A stretch of 64,000 nt of DNA, from NCBI GenBank assembly GCA_910584695.1, contig CAJUBR010000003.1, positions 1 through 64,000 of the forward strand, in the 5' to 3' direction. How positions within the stretch are numbered: position 1 is the first letter of the stretch; the number at the start of each line of letters is the position of its first letter. Below are positions 7,678-15,014 of the stretch, piece after piece. Under the pieces are notes generated by a model. That model made no database searches. It saw nothing but the letters and a program-made list of their open reading frames with translations, and was not told the DNA's origin. The stretch comes from an uncultured Lachnospiraceae bacterium. GTDB taxonomy: Bacteria; Bacillota; Clostridia; Lachnospirales; Lachnospiraceae. Both the position numbers and the translations under genes were made by a program.

Positions 7678-8871
7678 TTATATTTTTATCTGCAGCATCT
7701 CATCTAAAATTCTTTCTGCAATCTCCTCTTTCGTAAGCAGTGGAAGTTCCTTTCTTTCATCTTTTTTAATCAGCGTTACTACATTCGTATCCGTTCCAAA
7801 GCCTGCACCCTTTACCTTTAAATTATTTGCAGCAATCATATCAACATGCTTGCTTTCCAATTTCTTTGCTGCATTTTCAATTAAATCTTTTGTTTCCATG
7901 GCAAATCCACAGATTACCTGATGCGGTTTCCTGTTTTCACCTATATATTTTAAAATATCTACTGTACGCTTTAAGGAAATCACCATATCTCCGTCTTTTT
8001 TCTTTATTTTATCCTCCGCTGCTTCGAGCGGAGTATAATCCGCTACTGCCGCGGATTTTATAATGAAATCCGCCTCTTTATAATATTCCTTCACCGCTTC
8101 AAACATATCTTTTGCACTGACCACCGGTATGATTTTTACAAATGGAGGTTTCGGAATAGAAGTTTCACCTGTAATTAAGGTTACCTCTGCCCCCCGTTCC
8201 ATTGCACATTTTGCAATGGCATATCCCATTTTCCCGGTGGAATGGTTGGAAATGAAACGTACCGGATCAATGGCCTCCTTTGTGGGGCCTGCCGTTACCA
8301 ATACCTTTTTACCAACCATATCCTTTTCATAATGAAGTTCCCTTAAAATATAGGATAATAAAACTTCCTCGGAAGGCAGTTTCCCTGGTCCGGTGTCACC
8401 GCATGCAAGATATCCGTCTGCCGGTGCGATTATCTCCATTCCATAAGATTCTAATTTCTTCATGTTATCCTGTACGATCGGATTTTCAAACATATTCGTA
8501 TTCATGGCAGGTGCAATCAATTTGGGTGCCCTGCACGCCATGATCGTAGTCGTTAACATATCATCCGCAATTCCGTTTGCAATTTTCCCAATTACATTAG
8601 CAGAGGCCGGTGCCACCACAAAGATATCTGCACGTTTTGCCAGTGCCACATGCTCTACCTGATATTGAAAATTACGGTCAAAGGTATCTACTAAACACTT
8701 ATTGCCTGTCAGTGTTTCAAAAGTAATGGGATTAATAAAATTACCTGCATTTTCTGTCATAATGACATTCACATCTGCGTGAAGCTTTACGAGCATACTG
8801 GCAAGATTGGCAATTTTATAAGCGGCAATCGAACCGGTCACACCTAATACTACTGTCTTTCCTTTCAGCAT
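7678..8871 (-). CDS. coaBC: Bifunctional phosphopantothenoylcysteine decarboxylase / phosphopantothenate-cysteine ligase
   Basis: The 397-residue protein is the standard Dfp fusion. The N-terminal flavin-dependent decarboxylase half (about 1-180) has VTGSIAAYK, the substrate-clamp region PAMNTNMFENP and the ACGDTGPGKL segment. The C-terminal synthetase half (about 185-397) begins KKVLVTAGPTKEAIDPVRFI and contains HSTGKMGYAIA and IKKKDGD. It makes 4'-phosphopantetheine from 4'-phosphopantothenate in CoA synthesis. AGGAG lies 6 nt before the ATG. It follows panD by 76 nt and completes a DUF2520 reductase-panB-panC-panD-coaBC cluster. Confidence 0.97.
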   Translation of the reverse strand: MLKGKTVVLGVTGSIAAYKIANLASMLVKLHADVNVIMTENAGNFINPITFETLTGNKCLVDTFDRNFQYQVEHVALAKRADIFVVAPASANVIGKIANGIADDMLTTTIMACRAPKLIAPAMNTNMFENPIVQDNMKKLESYGMEIIAPADGYLACGDTGPGKLPSEEVLLSYILRELHYEKDMVGKKVLVTAGPTKEAIDPVRFISNHSTGKMGYAIAKCAMERGAEVTLITGETSIPKPPFVKIIPVVSAKDMFEAVKEYYKEADFIIKSAAVADYTPLEAAEDKIKKKDGDMVISLKRTVDILKYIGENRKPHQVICGFAMETKDLIENAAKKLESKHVDMIAANNLKVKGAGFGTDTNVVTLIKKDERKELPLLTKEEIAERILDEMLQIKI

Positions 8872-8947
8872 ATCTATCTCCTGTTCCTGTACGTCTCTTT
8901 TTTCTTTGAAACATATTTTCGTTTTGATGTGTAAGCCACCGTATCTT

Positions 8948-9340
8948 TTAGAATTTGGGGCTTAGGACTCCATATTTTTCATAGTTTGAAATCTGTGCAA
9001 TTTTATTTTCATCATCTACAAATACTACCTTTGGCTTATGTTCCTGTGCTTCCTCCGGTGTCATCTGTGCATAAGACATAATGATAATATGGTCCCCTAC
9101 TGCCACCTGTCTTGCTGCTGCACCGTTTAGACAGATCATGCCGCTATCCGGTTCCCCTGCTATCGTATAGGTTTCAAAACGATTGCCGTTTTCCACATCT
9201 ACAATCTGAACATACTCATATTCTAAAATACCGGCAGCTTCCATCAGTACTGGGTCTACGGTAATACTGCCCACATAATGAAGTTCTGCCTGCTTTACGG
9301 TTGCCCGGTGTATTTTACCTTTTAACATATTAATCAACAT
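8948..9340 (-). CDS. panD: Aspartate 1-decarboxylase
   Basis: PanD makes beta-alanine from L-aspartate for pantothenate synthesis. The protein self-cleaves at the Gly-Ser bond in YVGSITVD to give the pyruvoyl cofactor, and that motif is intact. Other PanD signatures are MLKGKIHRATVKQAEL at the start and LNGAAARQVAVGD and IIMSYAQM later. The open frame reaches an ATG at 9370, but AAGGAGAG stands 5 nt before the ATG at 9340, giving a 130-residue protein of normal length. It lies between panC and coaBC. Confidence 0.96.
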   Translation of the reverse strand: MLINMLKGKIHRATVKQAELHYVGSITVDPVLMEAAGILEYEYVQIVDVENGNRFETYTIAGEPDSGMICLNGAAARQVAVGDHIIIMSYAQMTPEEAQEHKPKVVFVDDENKIAQISNYEKYGVLSPKF

Positions 9341-9408
9341 ATTACTCTCCTTATTGTGCATCCTCTGCATTTACAATTCACCCTTACAAATAAGTAAATT
9401 TGCATACA

Positions 9409-10251
9409 TTACATGATTATACGGTTATCAATTAATCGTGTAGTTCCGATATATACTGCAATAGCAATTAAAACTGCACCCTCTATCTTCTCTATCGGCT
9501 GAATCGTGTCAAAGCTTACCACTTCCACATAATCTATTCTTGCCAGCGGACAGGTATTTAACTTACTCACAATAATCTCTTTTATCTTAGCAGCATCCTT
9601 CTCCCCGGCATCAATTGTCTTTATGGCTTCCTCTAAGGACCGGTTCAAAATGACAGCCTGCTTTCTTTCTTCTTCTGAAAGATAAGTGTTTCGCGAACTC
9701 TTTGCAAGCCCGTCTGCTTCCCGGATAATCGGACAGCCGATAATCTCGATATCAAAATTAAGATCCATTACCATACGGCGGATAATTGCCAACTGCTGTG
9801 CATCCTTTTGACCAAAATAGGCACGGTCTGCCGGAATGATATGAAAAAGTTTTGAGACAACCGTCTGCACCCCTCTGAAATGAACCGGACGGCTGGCACC
9901 GCAAAGCTTCTCTGGAAGCGTATGCATATCGACATAACCACAAAAATCCGGACCGTACATTTCTTCTACTTCCGGGTGGAAAATCCAGTCAACGCCTCCT
10001 TCCTCACAAATCTTTGAATCCCTGTCCAAATCTCTCGGATATGCCTCTAAATCCTCATTGGGACCAAACTGCATTGGATTAACAAAAATGCTGACAACCA
10101 CCTTGTCATTTTCTTTTCTGGCACGTTCCATTAAACTTTTATGTCCCTCATGCAGATATCCCATAGTAGGAACCAGAGCAACACGAAGCCCCTGTGCCTT
10201 CCATTCTTTTACCTGTTTTCTTGTCTCTTCAATCGAACCTGAAATTCTCAT
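9409..10251 (-). CDS. panC: Pantothenate synthetase (pantoate-beta-alanine ligase)
   Basis: The 280-residue protein joins pantoate and beta-alanine with ATP. Signature segments are ALVPTMGYLHEGHKSLM with the nucleotidyl-transferase HxGH motif, VSIFVNPMQFGPNEDLEAYPR, DRAYFGQKDAQQLAIIRRM and the KMSKS-like AKSSRNTYLS. AAGGAGAG precedes the ATG. It is separated from panB by 190 nt that hold a large hairpin element with a conserved loop. It probably belongs to the pan operon, although the element may alter transcription between panB and panC. Confidence 0.97.
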   Translation of the reverse strand: MRISGSIEETRKQVKEWKAQGLRVALVPTMGYLHEGHKSLMERARKENDKVVVSIFVNPMQFGPNEDLEAYPRDLDRDSKICEEGGVDWIFHPEVEEMYGPDFCGYVDMHTLPEKLCGASRPVHFRGVQTVVSKLFHIIPADRAYFGQKDAQQLAIIRRMVMDLNFDIEIIGCPIIREADGLAKSSRNTYLSEEERKQAVILNRSLEEAIKTIDAGEKDAAKIKEIIVSKLNTCPLARIDYVEVVSFDTIQPIEKIEGAVLIAIAVYIGTTRLIDNRIIM

Positions 10252-10292
10252 CTTATTTTCTCTCCTTTTTCACCTCAACCGGGTTTAGACAA

Positions 10293-10422
10293 TTGCGAAA
10301 CTTGAAAAAAGTATATATGCGTTTGTAAAATATCCACAACTTTGCGGCAGCATTAGGAAGGTTAGCCGAGCAAAGTTGTTGCATATTTACAATAAGCATT
10401 ACACAAAGTAAATGTTTCGCAA
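10293..10422. repeat. Large hairpin element with conserved 24-nt loop, copy 1 (between panB and panC)
   Basis: The core is an imperfect 21-nt stem (10325-10345 against 10370-10390, 10 uninterrupted pairs next to the loop) around the 24-nt loop 10346-10369, which contains CAGCATTAGGAA and AGCCGA. An outer 9-bp inverted repeat (TTGCGAAAC at 10293-10301, GTTTCGCAA at 10414-10422) encloses it. The loop matches that of the hairpin at 18266-18347 in 21 of 24 positions although the stems are unrelated. There is no T tract, so it is not a simple terminator. Function unknown. Confidence 0.75.
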
Positions 10423-10441
10423 CCACCTACTCAACCGAATT

Positions 10442-11269
10442 TTAATACAATTTTTCTAAAACATCATCACTGATGGTATATTCATGTTGCTTTTCCGGAA
10501 AAGAACCGGCTTTTACTTCTCTGTCATAGGCAGCAAAAGCTTCCTTCATAACCGTTCCGATATCTGCAAACTTCTTTACAAATTTTGGTGTAAAATCACG
10601 GAACATTCCAAGCATATCCTGATATACCAACACCTGTCCATCACATACATTTCCTGCACCGATACCAATTGTCGGAATGTTCAGGCTCTTTGTAACAATC
10701 TCTGCAACCTTCGTTGGTACACATTCCAAAACGACGGCAAAAGCACCTGCTTCTTCTACTGCTTTTGCATCCTCTATCAGCTTCTTCGCCGCTGCTTCCG
10801 TCTTTCCCTGTACCTTAAAACCTCCAAAGGCATTGATTGACTGTGGCGTAAGACCTAAATGTCCGCAAACAGGAATTCCGGCGTCCACAATTGCTTTAAT
10901 CTGTGGACATACTGCTTTACCACCCTCTAATTTAACCGCACCGGCACGTCCTTCTTTCATTAAACGACCGGCATTTACCACTGCATCATATACAGAAGTC
11001 TGATAACTCATAAATGGCATATCACAGATAACCAATGCATTTTTTACCCCTCTTGCCACTGCTGCCGAATGGTGAATCATATCCTCCATCGTTACGGAAA
11101 TGGTATCTTCATATCCCAAAATAACATTTCCGAGGGAGTCTCCTACTAATATAGAATTTACTTCTGCTTCGTCAATTAATTTTGCTGTAGAATAATCATA
11201 TGCTGTAAGCATAGACAGCTTTTCTCCCTTTTCCTTTGCCCGTTTAAATGTCAATACTGTATTCTTCAT
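10442..11269 (-). CDS. panB: 3-methyl-2-oxobutanoate hydroxymethyltransferase
   Basis: PanB makes ketopantoate from alpha-ketoisovalerate and methylene-tetrahydrofolate. The 275-residue protein has the usual segments: MLTAYDYSTAKLIDEA, ILVGDSLGNVILGYEDT with the metal-binding Asp, ICDMPFMSYQ, VKLEGG, GHLGLTPQS and IGIGAGNVCDGQVLVYQDMLG. AGGAGG precedes the ATG. It follows the DUF2520 reductase gene by 40 nt, so the product of PanB can be passed to a reductase encoded in the same operon. Confidence 0.98.
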   Translation of the reverse strand: MKNTVLTFKRAKEKGEKLSMLTAYDYSTAKLIDEAEVNSILVGDSLGNVILGYEDTISVTMEDMIHHSAAVARGVKNALVICDMPFMSYQTSVYDAVVNAGRLMKEGRAGAVKLEGGKAVCPQIKAIVDAGIPVCGHLGLTPQSINAFGGFKVQGKTEAAAKKLIEDAKAVEEAGAFAVVLECVPTKVAEIVTKSLNIPTIGIGAGNVCDGQVLVYQDMLGMFRDFTPKFVKKFADIGTVMKEAFAAYDREVKAGSFPEKQHEYTISDDVLEKLY

Positions 11270-11309
11270 GGTTTCCTCCTAAATTTAATACTTATTTTCT
11301 GTTTTATTA

Positions 11310-12173
11310 TCAGACATCCAATCCGTATAATACTTTCTCTGTTCTCCTATAATCCCTGTCCGGATTTTTTTCTTTTGCAAGATGCAATAACTCTGCCCCA
11401 CAGGCCTGGTAGATTGTCTTTTGCGTGTCATCTAAAACGAATAAATGTTTTTTTACAGTCTGTTCGTCTGCACGTTCAACCGGTCCGGTAAGTGCCTTTA
11501 TACTGCCCTCATTTATAACATGTTCTATATTGTCACGTACCAAAACGGAACTGAATGTTCTTGCCTCTTCCTTAGAAAATCCACACTCGCAAAGCAGTTC
11601 ATATCCTGCTTCTAATACTGCAATCACATGATTGCTCAACAGACTTGCTGCTGCATGATATTTTGGTTTCACTTCTTTGGAGATTTCAATTGCCGGATTT
11701 CCCAACGAGGAAAAAACAGATTTCCACACAGAAACTGCATGCCTTTCCCCTTCTAATGTAAAGCTGACCTGATTTAACTGCTGATAAACGGATTCTTTGT
11801 CGCTGAATGCAAACATTGGATGAATGGAAATCGGATACGCACCGTAATGTTCCACTCCTGAAAAAACATCGGATGATAAGGAGCCACTTAAATGACAGAT
11901 TATCCTGCCTTTTATATTATCTTTTTCTAATGATTCCCATACGCTTTTTACCGCTCCATCCGGAGTCGATATGATGATGGTATCACTTGCTACAATCACT
12001 TCTTCTGCTGTATGAAAACAGTCAGATTCTGTAAATGCTGCTGCCCATCTGGCTTCTTCTTCAATTAAACTATAATAACCGGTAACCTGAATGCCCGCCT
12101 GTTTAGCCTTAACAGAAAAATATTTTCCAAGACTGCAACCCGCCTTTCCGGCACCAATAAAACCTATCTTCAT
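11310..12173 (-). CDS. panG: Rossmann/DUF2520 oxidoreductase, probable ketopantoate reductase (PanG type)
   Basis: The N-terminus is a dinucleotide-binding Rossmann fold (MKIGFIGAGKAGCSLGKYF). The second half is a DUF2520 helical domain (SIHPMFAFSD, then KYHAAASLLSNHVIAVLEAG, then LTGPVERAD). I chose ATG 12173 (287 residues) because AGGAGAGGTG precedes it; the frame stays open to 12308. No PanE or IlvC homologue is in the window, and the gene stands directly before panB. DUF2520 proteins have been reported as the alternative ketopantoate reductase PanG in some Clostridia and Francisella. The function here rests on that family link and on context. Confidence 0.72.
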   Translation of the reverse strand: MKIGFIGAGKAGCSLGKYFSVKAKQAGIQVTGYYSLIEEEARWAAAFTESDCFHTAEEVIVASDTIIISTPDGAVKSVWESLEKDNIKGRIICHLSGSLSSDVFSGVEHYGAYPISIHPMFAFSDKESVYQQLNQVSFTLEGERHAVSVWKSVFSSLGNPAIEISKEVKPKYHAAASLLSNHVIAVLEAGYELLCECGFSKEEARTFSSVLVRDNIEHVINEGSIKALTGPVERADEQTVKKHLFVLDDTQKTIYQACGAELLHLAKEKNPDRDYRRTEKVLYGLDV

Positions 12174-12240
12174 GTCATCACCTCTCCTGTCTGTAATCAA
12201 ACCCAAAAAGAATTTGATTGCCTGCATGTGACAACACTTA

Positions 12241-12278
12241 CCATTCGATGCAGTTTCTTTCGAATACCGCTCGAATAG
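12241..12278 (-). ncRNA. Stem-loop in the leader of the pan operon
   Basis: On the minus strand CTATTCGA-GCGGT pairs with ACTGC-(bulged A)-TCGAATGG around an 11-nt loop, giving about 13 pairs with two wobbles. The structure begins at the predicted transcription start, about 70 nt before the reductase gene. A second small hairpin (AATCAAA/TTTGATT) lies just upstream of the ribosome binding site. Pan operons in Firmicutes are known to carry a pan RNA motif, a hairpin with bulged adenosines; membership is only suggested by position and shape. Confidence 0.45.
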
Positions 12279-12279
12279 T

Positions 12280-12308
12280 AATGTACCATTTCTTCCCATA
12301 GATTTCAA
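12280..12308 (-). promoter_or_regulatory. Sigma-A promoter of the pan operon
   Basis: On the minus strand TTGAAA (12308-12303), 17 nt, then TACATT (12285-12280). It lies about 100 nt upstream of the chosen start of the DUF2520 reductase gene and defines a structured leader. Confidence 0.7.
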
Positions 12309-12343
12309 GGATTTTTTTTAATACAAATTTGGACTGTATTTAT

Positions 12344-12925
12344 TCACTTTATCTTTTCATATTGTTTCCACAAAATGACACTAAACAAAATTTGATGAAA
12401 CAACATAAAAACTGCCACTGCCATTGCTCCAAAAATACAGCCAAATGCCAGACAACCTATTGATACTACGATACTGCTTACCATATAAGATTTACATTTA
12501 TATAGCCAGCTAAATGGCATCAAATGCCCTCCAAATATCATTGCATAAATCATTAAAAAATGATCTGATGCCTGTCCATACGCCCACATGGCAATTAATA
12601 TATATAATATCTGATTGCAGGTAAACAACAATCCTAACTTACTCAATGGATTTTCATCATAACGGAATTTTATGTGTAATAACTTTGCAATCATATATGC
12701 CAACGGAACCAGCAGTGCTGAAAAACAAAACACACATAAATTCTGATTGATGACAGATAGCGGCATAGTATGCACAATACAGATTCCTATCCATATTGGA
12801 ATAGATGCCAGCATAAAATGGATTCCATATTTTTGATTGACTGCATCATCCTCCCTCAGTTCATCCAATACATCTTTTCCGGTTTCAGGAAACTGAACTT
12901 TCAAATTCTCCTTCATTTTTTCCAT
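12344..12925 (-). CDS. Multi-spanning membrane protein of unknown function in a LytTR operon
   Basis: The 193-residue protein has a charged cytoplasmic N-terminus (about 1-35) and then five or six hydrophobic segments, for example IPIWIGICIVHTM, LCVFCFSALLVPLAYMIA, ILYILIAMWAYG and VVSIGCLAFGCIFGAMAVAVFML. I do not recognise the family with confidence. It overlaps the end of the upstream DUF3021-like gene by 41 nt with its own GGAG site, so the two are translationally linked. Together they probably form the membrane part of a LytTR regulatory system. Confidence 0.75.
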   Translation of the reverse strand: MEKMKENLKVQFPETGKDVLDELREDDAVNQKYGIHFMLASIPIWIGICIVHTMPLSVINQNLCVFCFSALLVPLAYMIAKLLHIKFRYDENPLSKLGLLFTCNQILYILIAMWAYGQASDHFLMIYAMIFGGHLMPFSWLYKCKSYMVSSIVVSIGCLAFGCIFGAMAVAVFMLFHQILFSVILWKQYEKIK

Positions 12926-13382
12926 GAACGATACTCCTCTCTTTTTGGTATTCTATAAGATTCTTTGTATACAAATCTCCTTTTTTATTATTAATAACGT
13001 AGTCAATACTAATACAGCAAAAATAAAGTACAAATACGATTCCTCCAAAAAGAAACCATTGTTTTATCGTACCTTTTTCTGTAAAAATACCAATCCAGTA
13101 AAAACCGAAAATTTCAAATAACACAATTGAAATCATACATATCGTTAATCTCATTAGAAAACTCATATTTTTTATAATACCTTTCAAAAAACATATACAA
13201 AACAGCAGCACTGCCCCTGTTACCATAACAAATAGTTTAACCAGCCCCGAAGTAGAAACACTTCCTATTCCCAAAATCTGATTCCGCACCAAAAGCAGCA
13301 ATACCAGCCATGTATAAACAAATGCAACTCCATTTCTCATCCATTTTAAAAAACGCTTTATAGTGTACATTGTTTTATTCAT
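12885..13382 (-). CDS. DUF3021-like four-helix membrane protein
   Basis: The 165-residue protein has four hydrophobic segments (about 17-35, 47-66, 75-95 and 107-127) and a hydrophilic tail. Size, topology and position directly behind a LytTR gene match the DUF3021 partners of LytTR regulators. In characterised LytTR regulatory systems the membrane protein holds the regulator inactive. The family call is by topology and context rather than a strong motif. GGGAGAG precedes the start, and the gene lies 15 nt after the LytTR stop. Confidence 0.65.
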   Translation of the reverse strand: MNKTMYTIKRFLKWMRNGVAFVYTWLVLLLLVRNQILGIGSVSTSGLVKLFVMVTGAVLLFCICFLKGIIKNMSFLMRLTICMISIVLFEIFGFYWIGIFTEKGTIKQWFLFGGIVFVLYFCCISIDYVINNKKGDLYTKNLIEYQKERSIVHGKNEGEFESSVS

Positions 13383-13397
13383 TTCGCACTCTCCCTT

Positions 13398-13832
13398 CTA
13401 AATCCTAAGTAGTTCTTTTAGTTTTTTTGCATATCTTCTCGAAATATAAACAATCTCTCCTGTACACATAGTTGCCATCATCGTTCTATTAATCTCTGGA
13501 CGAAGTTTCTTTATTTTATTTATATTAATGATCTGTGCTTTTGAACTTCTAAAAAAATCATGTTCCTCCAGTAATTCTTCTAACTCATACAATTTATAAT
13601 TCACTTCCAGCACTTTATCCCCAGTGTACAAAAAGGTTCTGTTGTCTACCGTTTCCATATAAACAATATCTGTTACATTTACATATATATATTCATTCCC
13701 ATACTTTCCCCGAAGACGTTCATCAAACATTTCAATATGTTTTTTTAGACGATTAACGGTTCCTGTTACTTCTTTACAGGATATTGTTACAATTGTCTTT
13801 GTTAAGTCACATTCTTTTATCTGTACTTCCAT
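13398..13832 (-). CDS. LytTR-family transcriptional regulator without a receiver domain
   Basis: This is a 144-residue stand-alone LytTR protein. The C-terminal domain (about 45-144) shows YIYVNVTDIVYMETVDNRT, LEELLEEHDFFRSSKAQIININKI and IVYISRRYAKKLKELL. The open frame extends to 13931, but GGAGGTGG stands directly before ATG 13832 and the -10 element at 13852-13857 lies inside the extension, so the short form is correct. It has no phosphorylation domain. Control probably comes from the two membrane proteins encoded behind it. An inverted repeat at its own promoter suggests autoregulation. Confidence 0.88.
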   Translation of the reverse strand: MEVQIKECDLTKTIVTISCKEVTGTVNRLKKHIEMFDERLRGKYGNEYIYVNVTDIVYMETVDNRTFLYTGDKVLEVNYKLYELEELLEEHDFFRSSKAQIININKIKKLRPEINRTMMATMCTGEIVYISRRYAKKLKELLRI

Positions 13833-13851
13833 TTTCCACCTCCGTGCTTTC

Positions 13852-13890
13852 AGTATATCGATTCTATGCGAAATTACAACCTTCTCGCAT
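13852..13890 (-). promoter_or_regulatory. LytTR operon promoter with inverted-repeat operator candidate
   Basis: On the minus strand TTGTAA (13879-13874), a 16-nt spacer, then TATACT (13857-13852). An inverted repeat, ATGCGA with TCGCAT (arms 13866-13871 and 13885-13890), surrounds the -35 element. A regulator bound there would directly control polymerase access. Autoregulation by the LytTR protein is an inference. Confidence 0.6.
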
Positions 13891-13922
13891 GTAAGAGGTA
13901 CATTTTTTATCATTAAAATGCC

Positions 13923-13964
13923 AAAAGGCAAACCAGAACAATAAAATACTCCGGTTTACCTTTT
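13923..13964 (-). terminator. Rho-independent terminator after the DUF2935 gene
   Basis: On the minus strand AAAAGGTAAACCGGA pairs with TCTGGTTTGCCTTTT around a 12-nt loop and ends in a T run. The T run on the opposite strand makes it possibly bidirectional. It separates the DUF2935 gene from the LytTR operon. Confidence 0.85.
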
Positions 13965-14026
13965 TACTGGTCGCATCACCAATGGTTTCACTTTTTCCGA
14001 GGACTTATAGCTGCAAAGCTCATTCA

Positions 14027-14941
14027 CTATTCCTCTTCTTTTGCATCACAGCATTTCAATATCCGGATATAGTGATTTGCTTCCCGTAATACATGATCTG
14101 CCAGCAATGGTAAAATAAGTGAAGATATCTTACATTCCAGAATGCCTTCTGTTCCTGCAGCCTTAAACTTGCGATATTCCAATGTCTCCTCAAATGATTG
14201 TCTTCTCATCTCTTCCGCTGCCCTTGCATCCTTTTCTTTTGCCATTTCCAGTAATCTTTCATATTGTATAGCAAATTCATCTGCTGTTTCAATCAATTCC
14301 ACTTCTGTTGGATCTAAAAGCCCCCGAATAAACAAAGCATGTTCCATCATAATCTGATTCCAGAATGCTTCATCTCCAAACAGATTCTTGCAGGAGATAT
14401 CATCCTTATTCTGTAGTTTTATCAAGGTAGAACGATAAAGCTTTGCCTCCCTGATAATATGCTCAATCAGCAGCGGATAATTGGCATTAAACAGATTACA
14501 GGACTGAACCTCTTCCAGAATATTTTCCTTAAAAGCAATCAAACCGTTTAACATAGAGATTGCTTTCTCATTTAACTGATCTGTCATATAAACAAAATTA
14601 TCACATATTTTTTTCGTACACCCTGACTGCAGTTTTTGTTCCATAGCCGAAATCCTGCTATCAATCGGAATCCCCGTCAACCGGCTTGTTCTCTGCTCTG
14701 CCGGTATCGTAAATTCCGTTACCAGTTCATCAGAATTTAAAATACCGCATCCGACAATACCATCACTTATTTTAACCGTCTGCCCTAACAAATTTTCAAA
14801 CTGTCCACGAAAAAAATCCGCTTTCCGAATCCATGTCCTGTCTTTACACGGGAATCCCACTTGTAAAAACAGTGCATGTTCTTTCATAATTCTGGCAAAA
14901 AATAAATTGGTTTCCATGGAATACATGATATAATCTCTCAT
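14027..14941 (-). CDS. DUF2935 protein (two helical-bundle repeats)
   Basis: The 304-residue protein contains two related halves. Each opens with a metal-ligand-like helix: IMKEHALFLQVGFPCKDRTWIRKADFF near 18 and IMMEHALFIRGLLDPTEVELIETADEF near 195. LIEHIIREAKLY and LADHVLREANHYI each close a half. The conserved E-H pairs suggest a di-metal four-helix bundle; DUF2935 has no established function to my knowledge. It has no signal peptide. AAAGGA stands about 10 nt before the first ATG, and ATGs at codons 6 and 9 are alternatives. It ends at a strong terminator and lies downstream of the zinc-type binding protein group. Confidence 0.85.
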   Translation of the reverse strand: MRDYIMYSMETNLFFARIMKEHALFLQVGFPCKDRTWIRKADFFRGQFENLLGQTVKISDGIVGCGILNSDELVTEFTIPAEQRTSRLTGIPIDSRISAMEQKLQSGCTKKICDNFVYMTDQLNEKAISMLNGLIAFKENILEEVQSCNLFNANYPLLIEHIIREAKLYRSTLIKLQNKDDISCKNLFGDEAFWNQIMMEHALFIRGLLDPTEVELIETADEFAIQYERLLEMAKEKDARAAEEMRRQSFEETLEYRKFKAAGTEGILECKISSLILPLLADHVLREANHYIRILKCCDAKEEE

Positions 14942-15014
14942 GGTTTGCTGTATCCTTTAAAACACATTCATATTATACTATGCTTTAGGTGCCAATTTGC
15001 TATTCAATCCGTCT

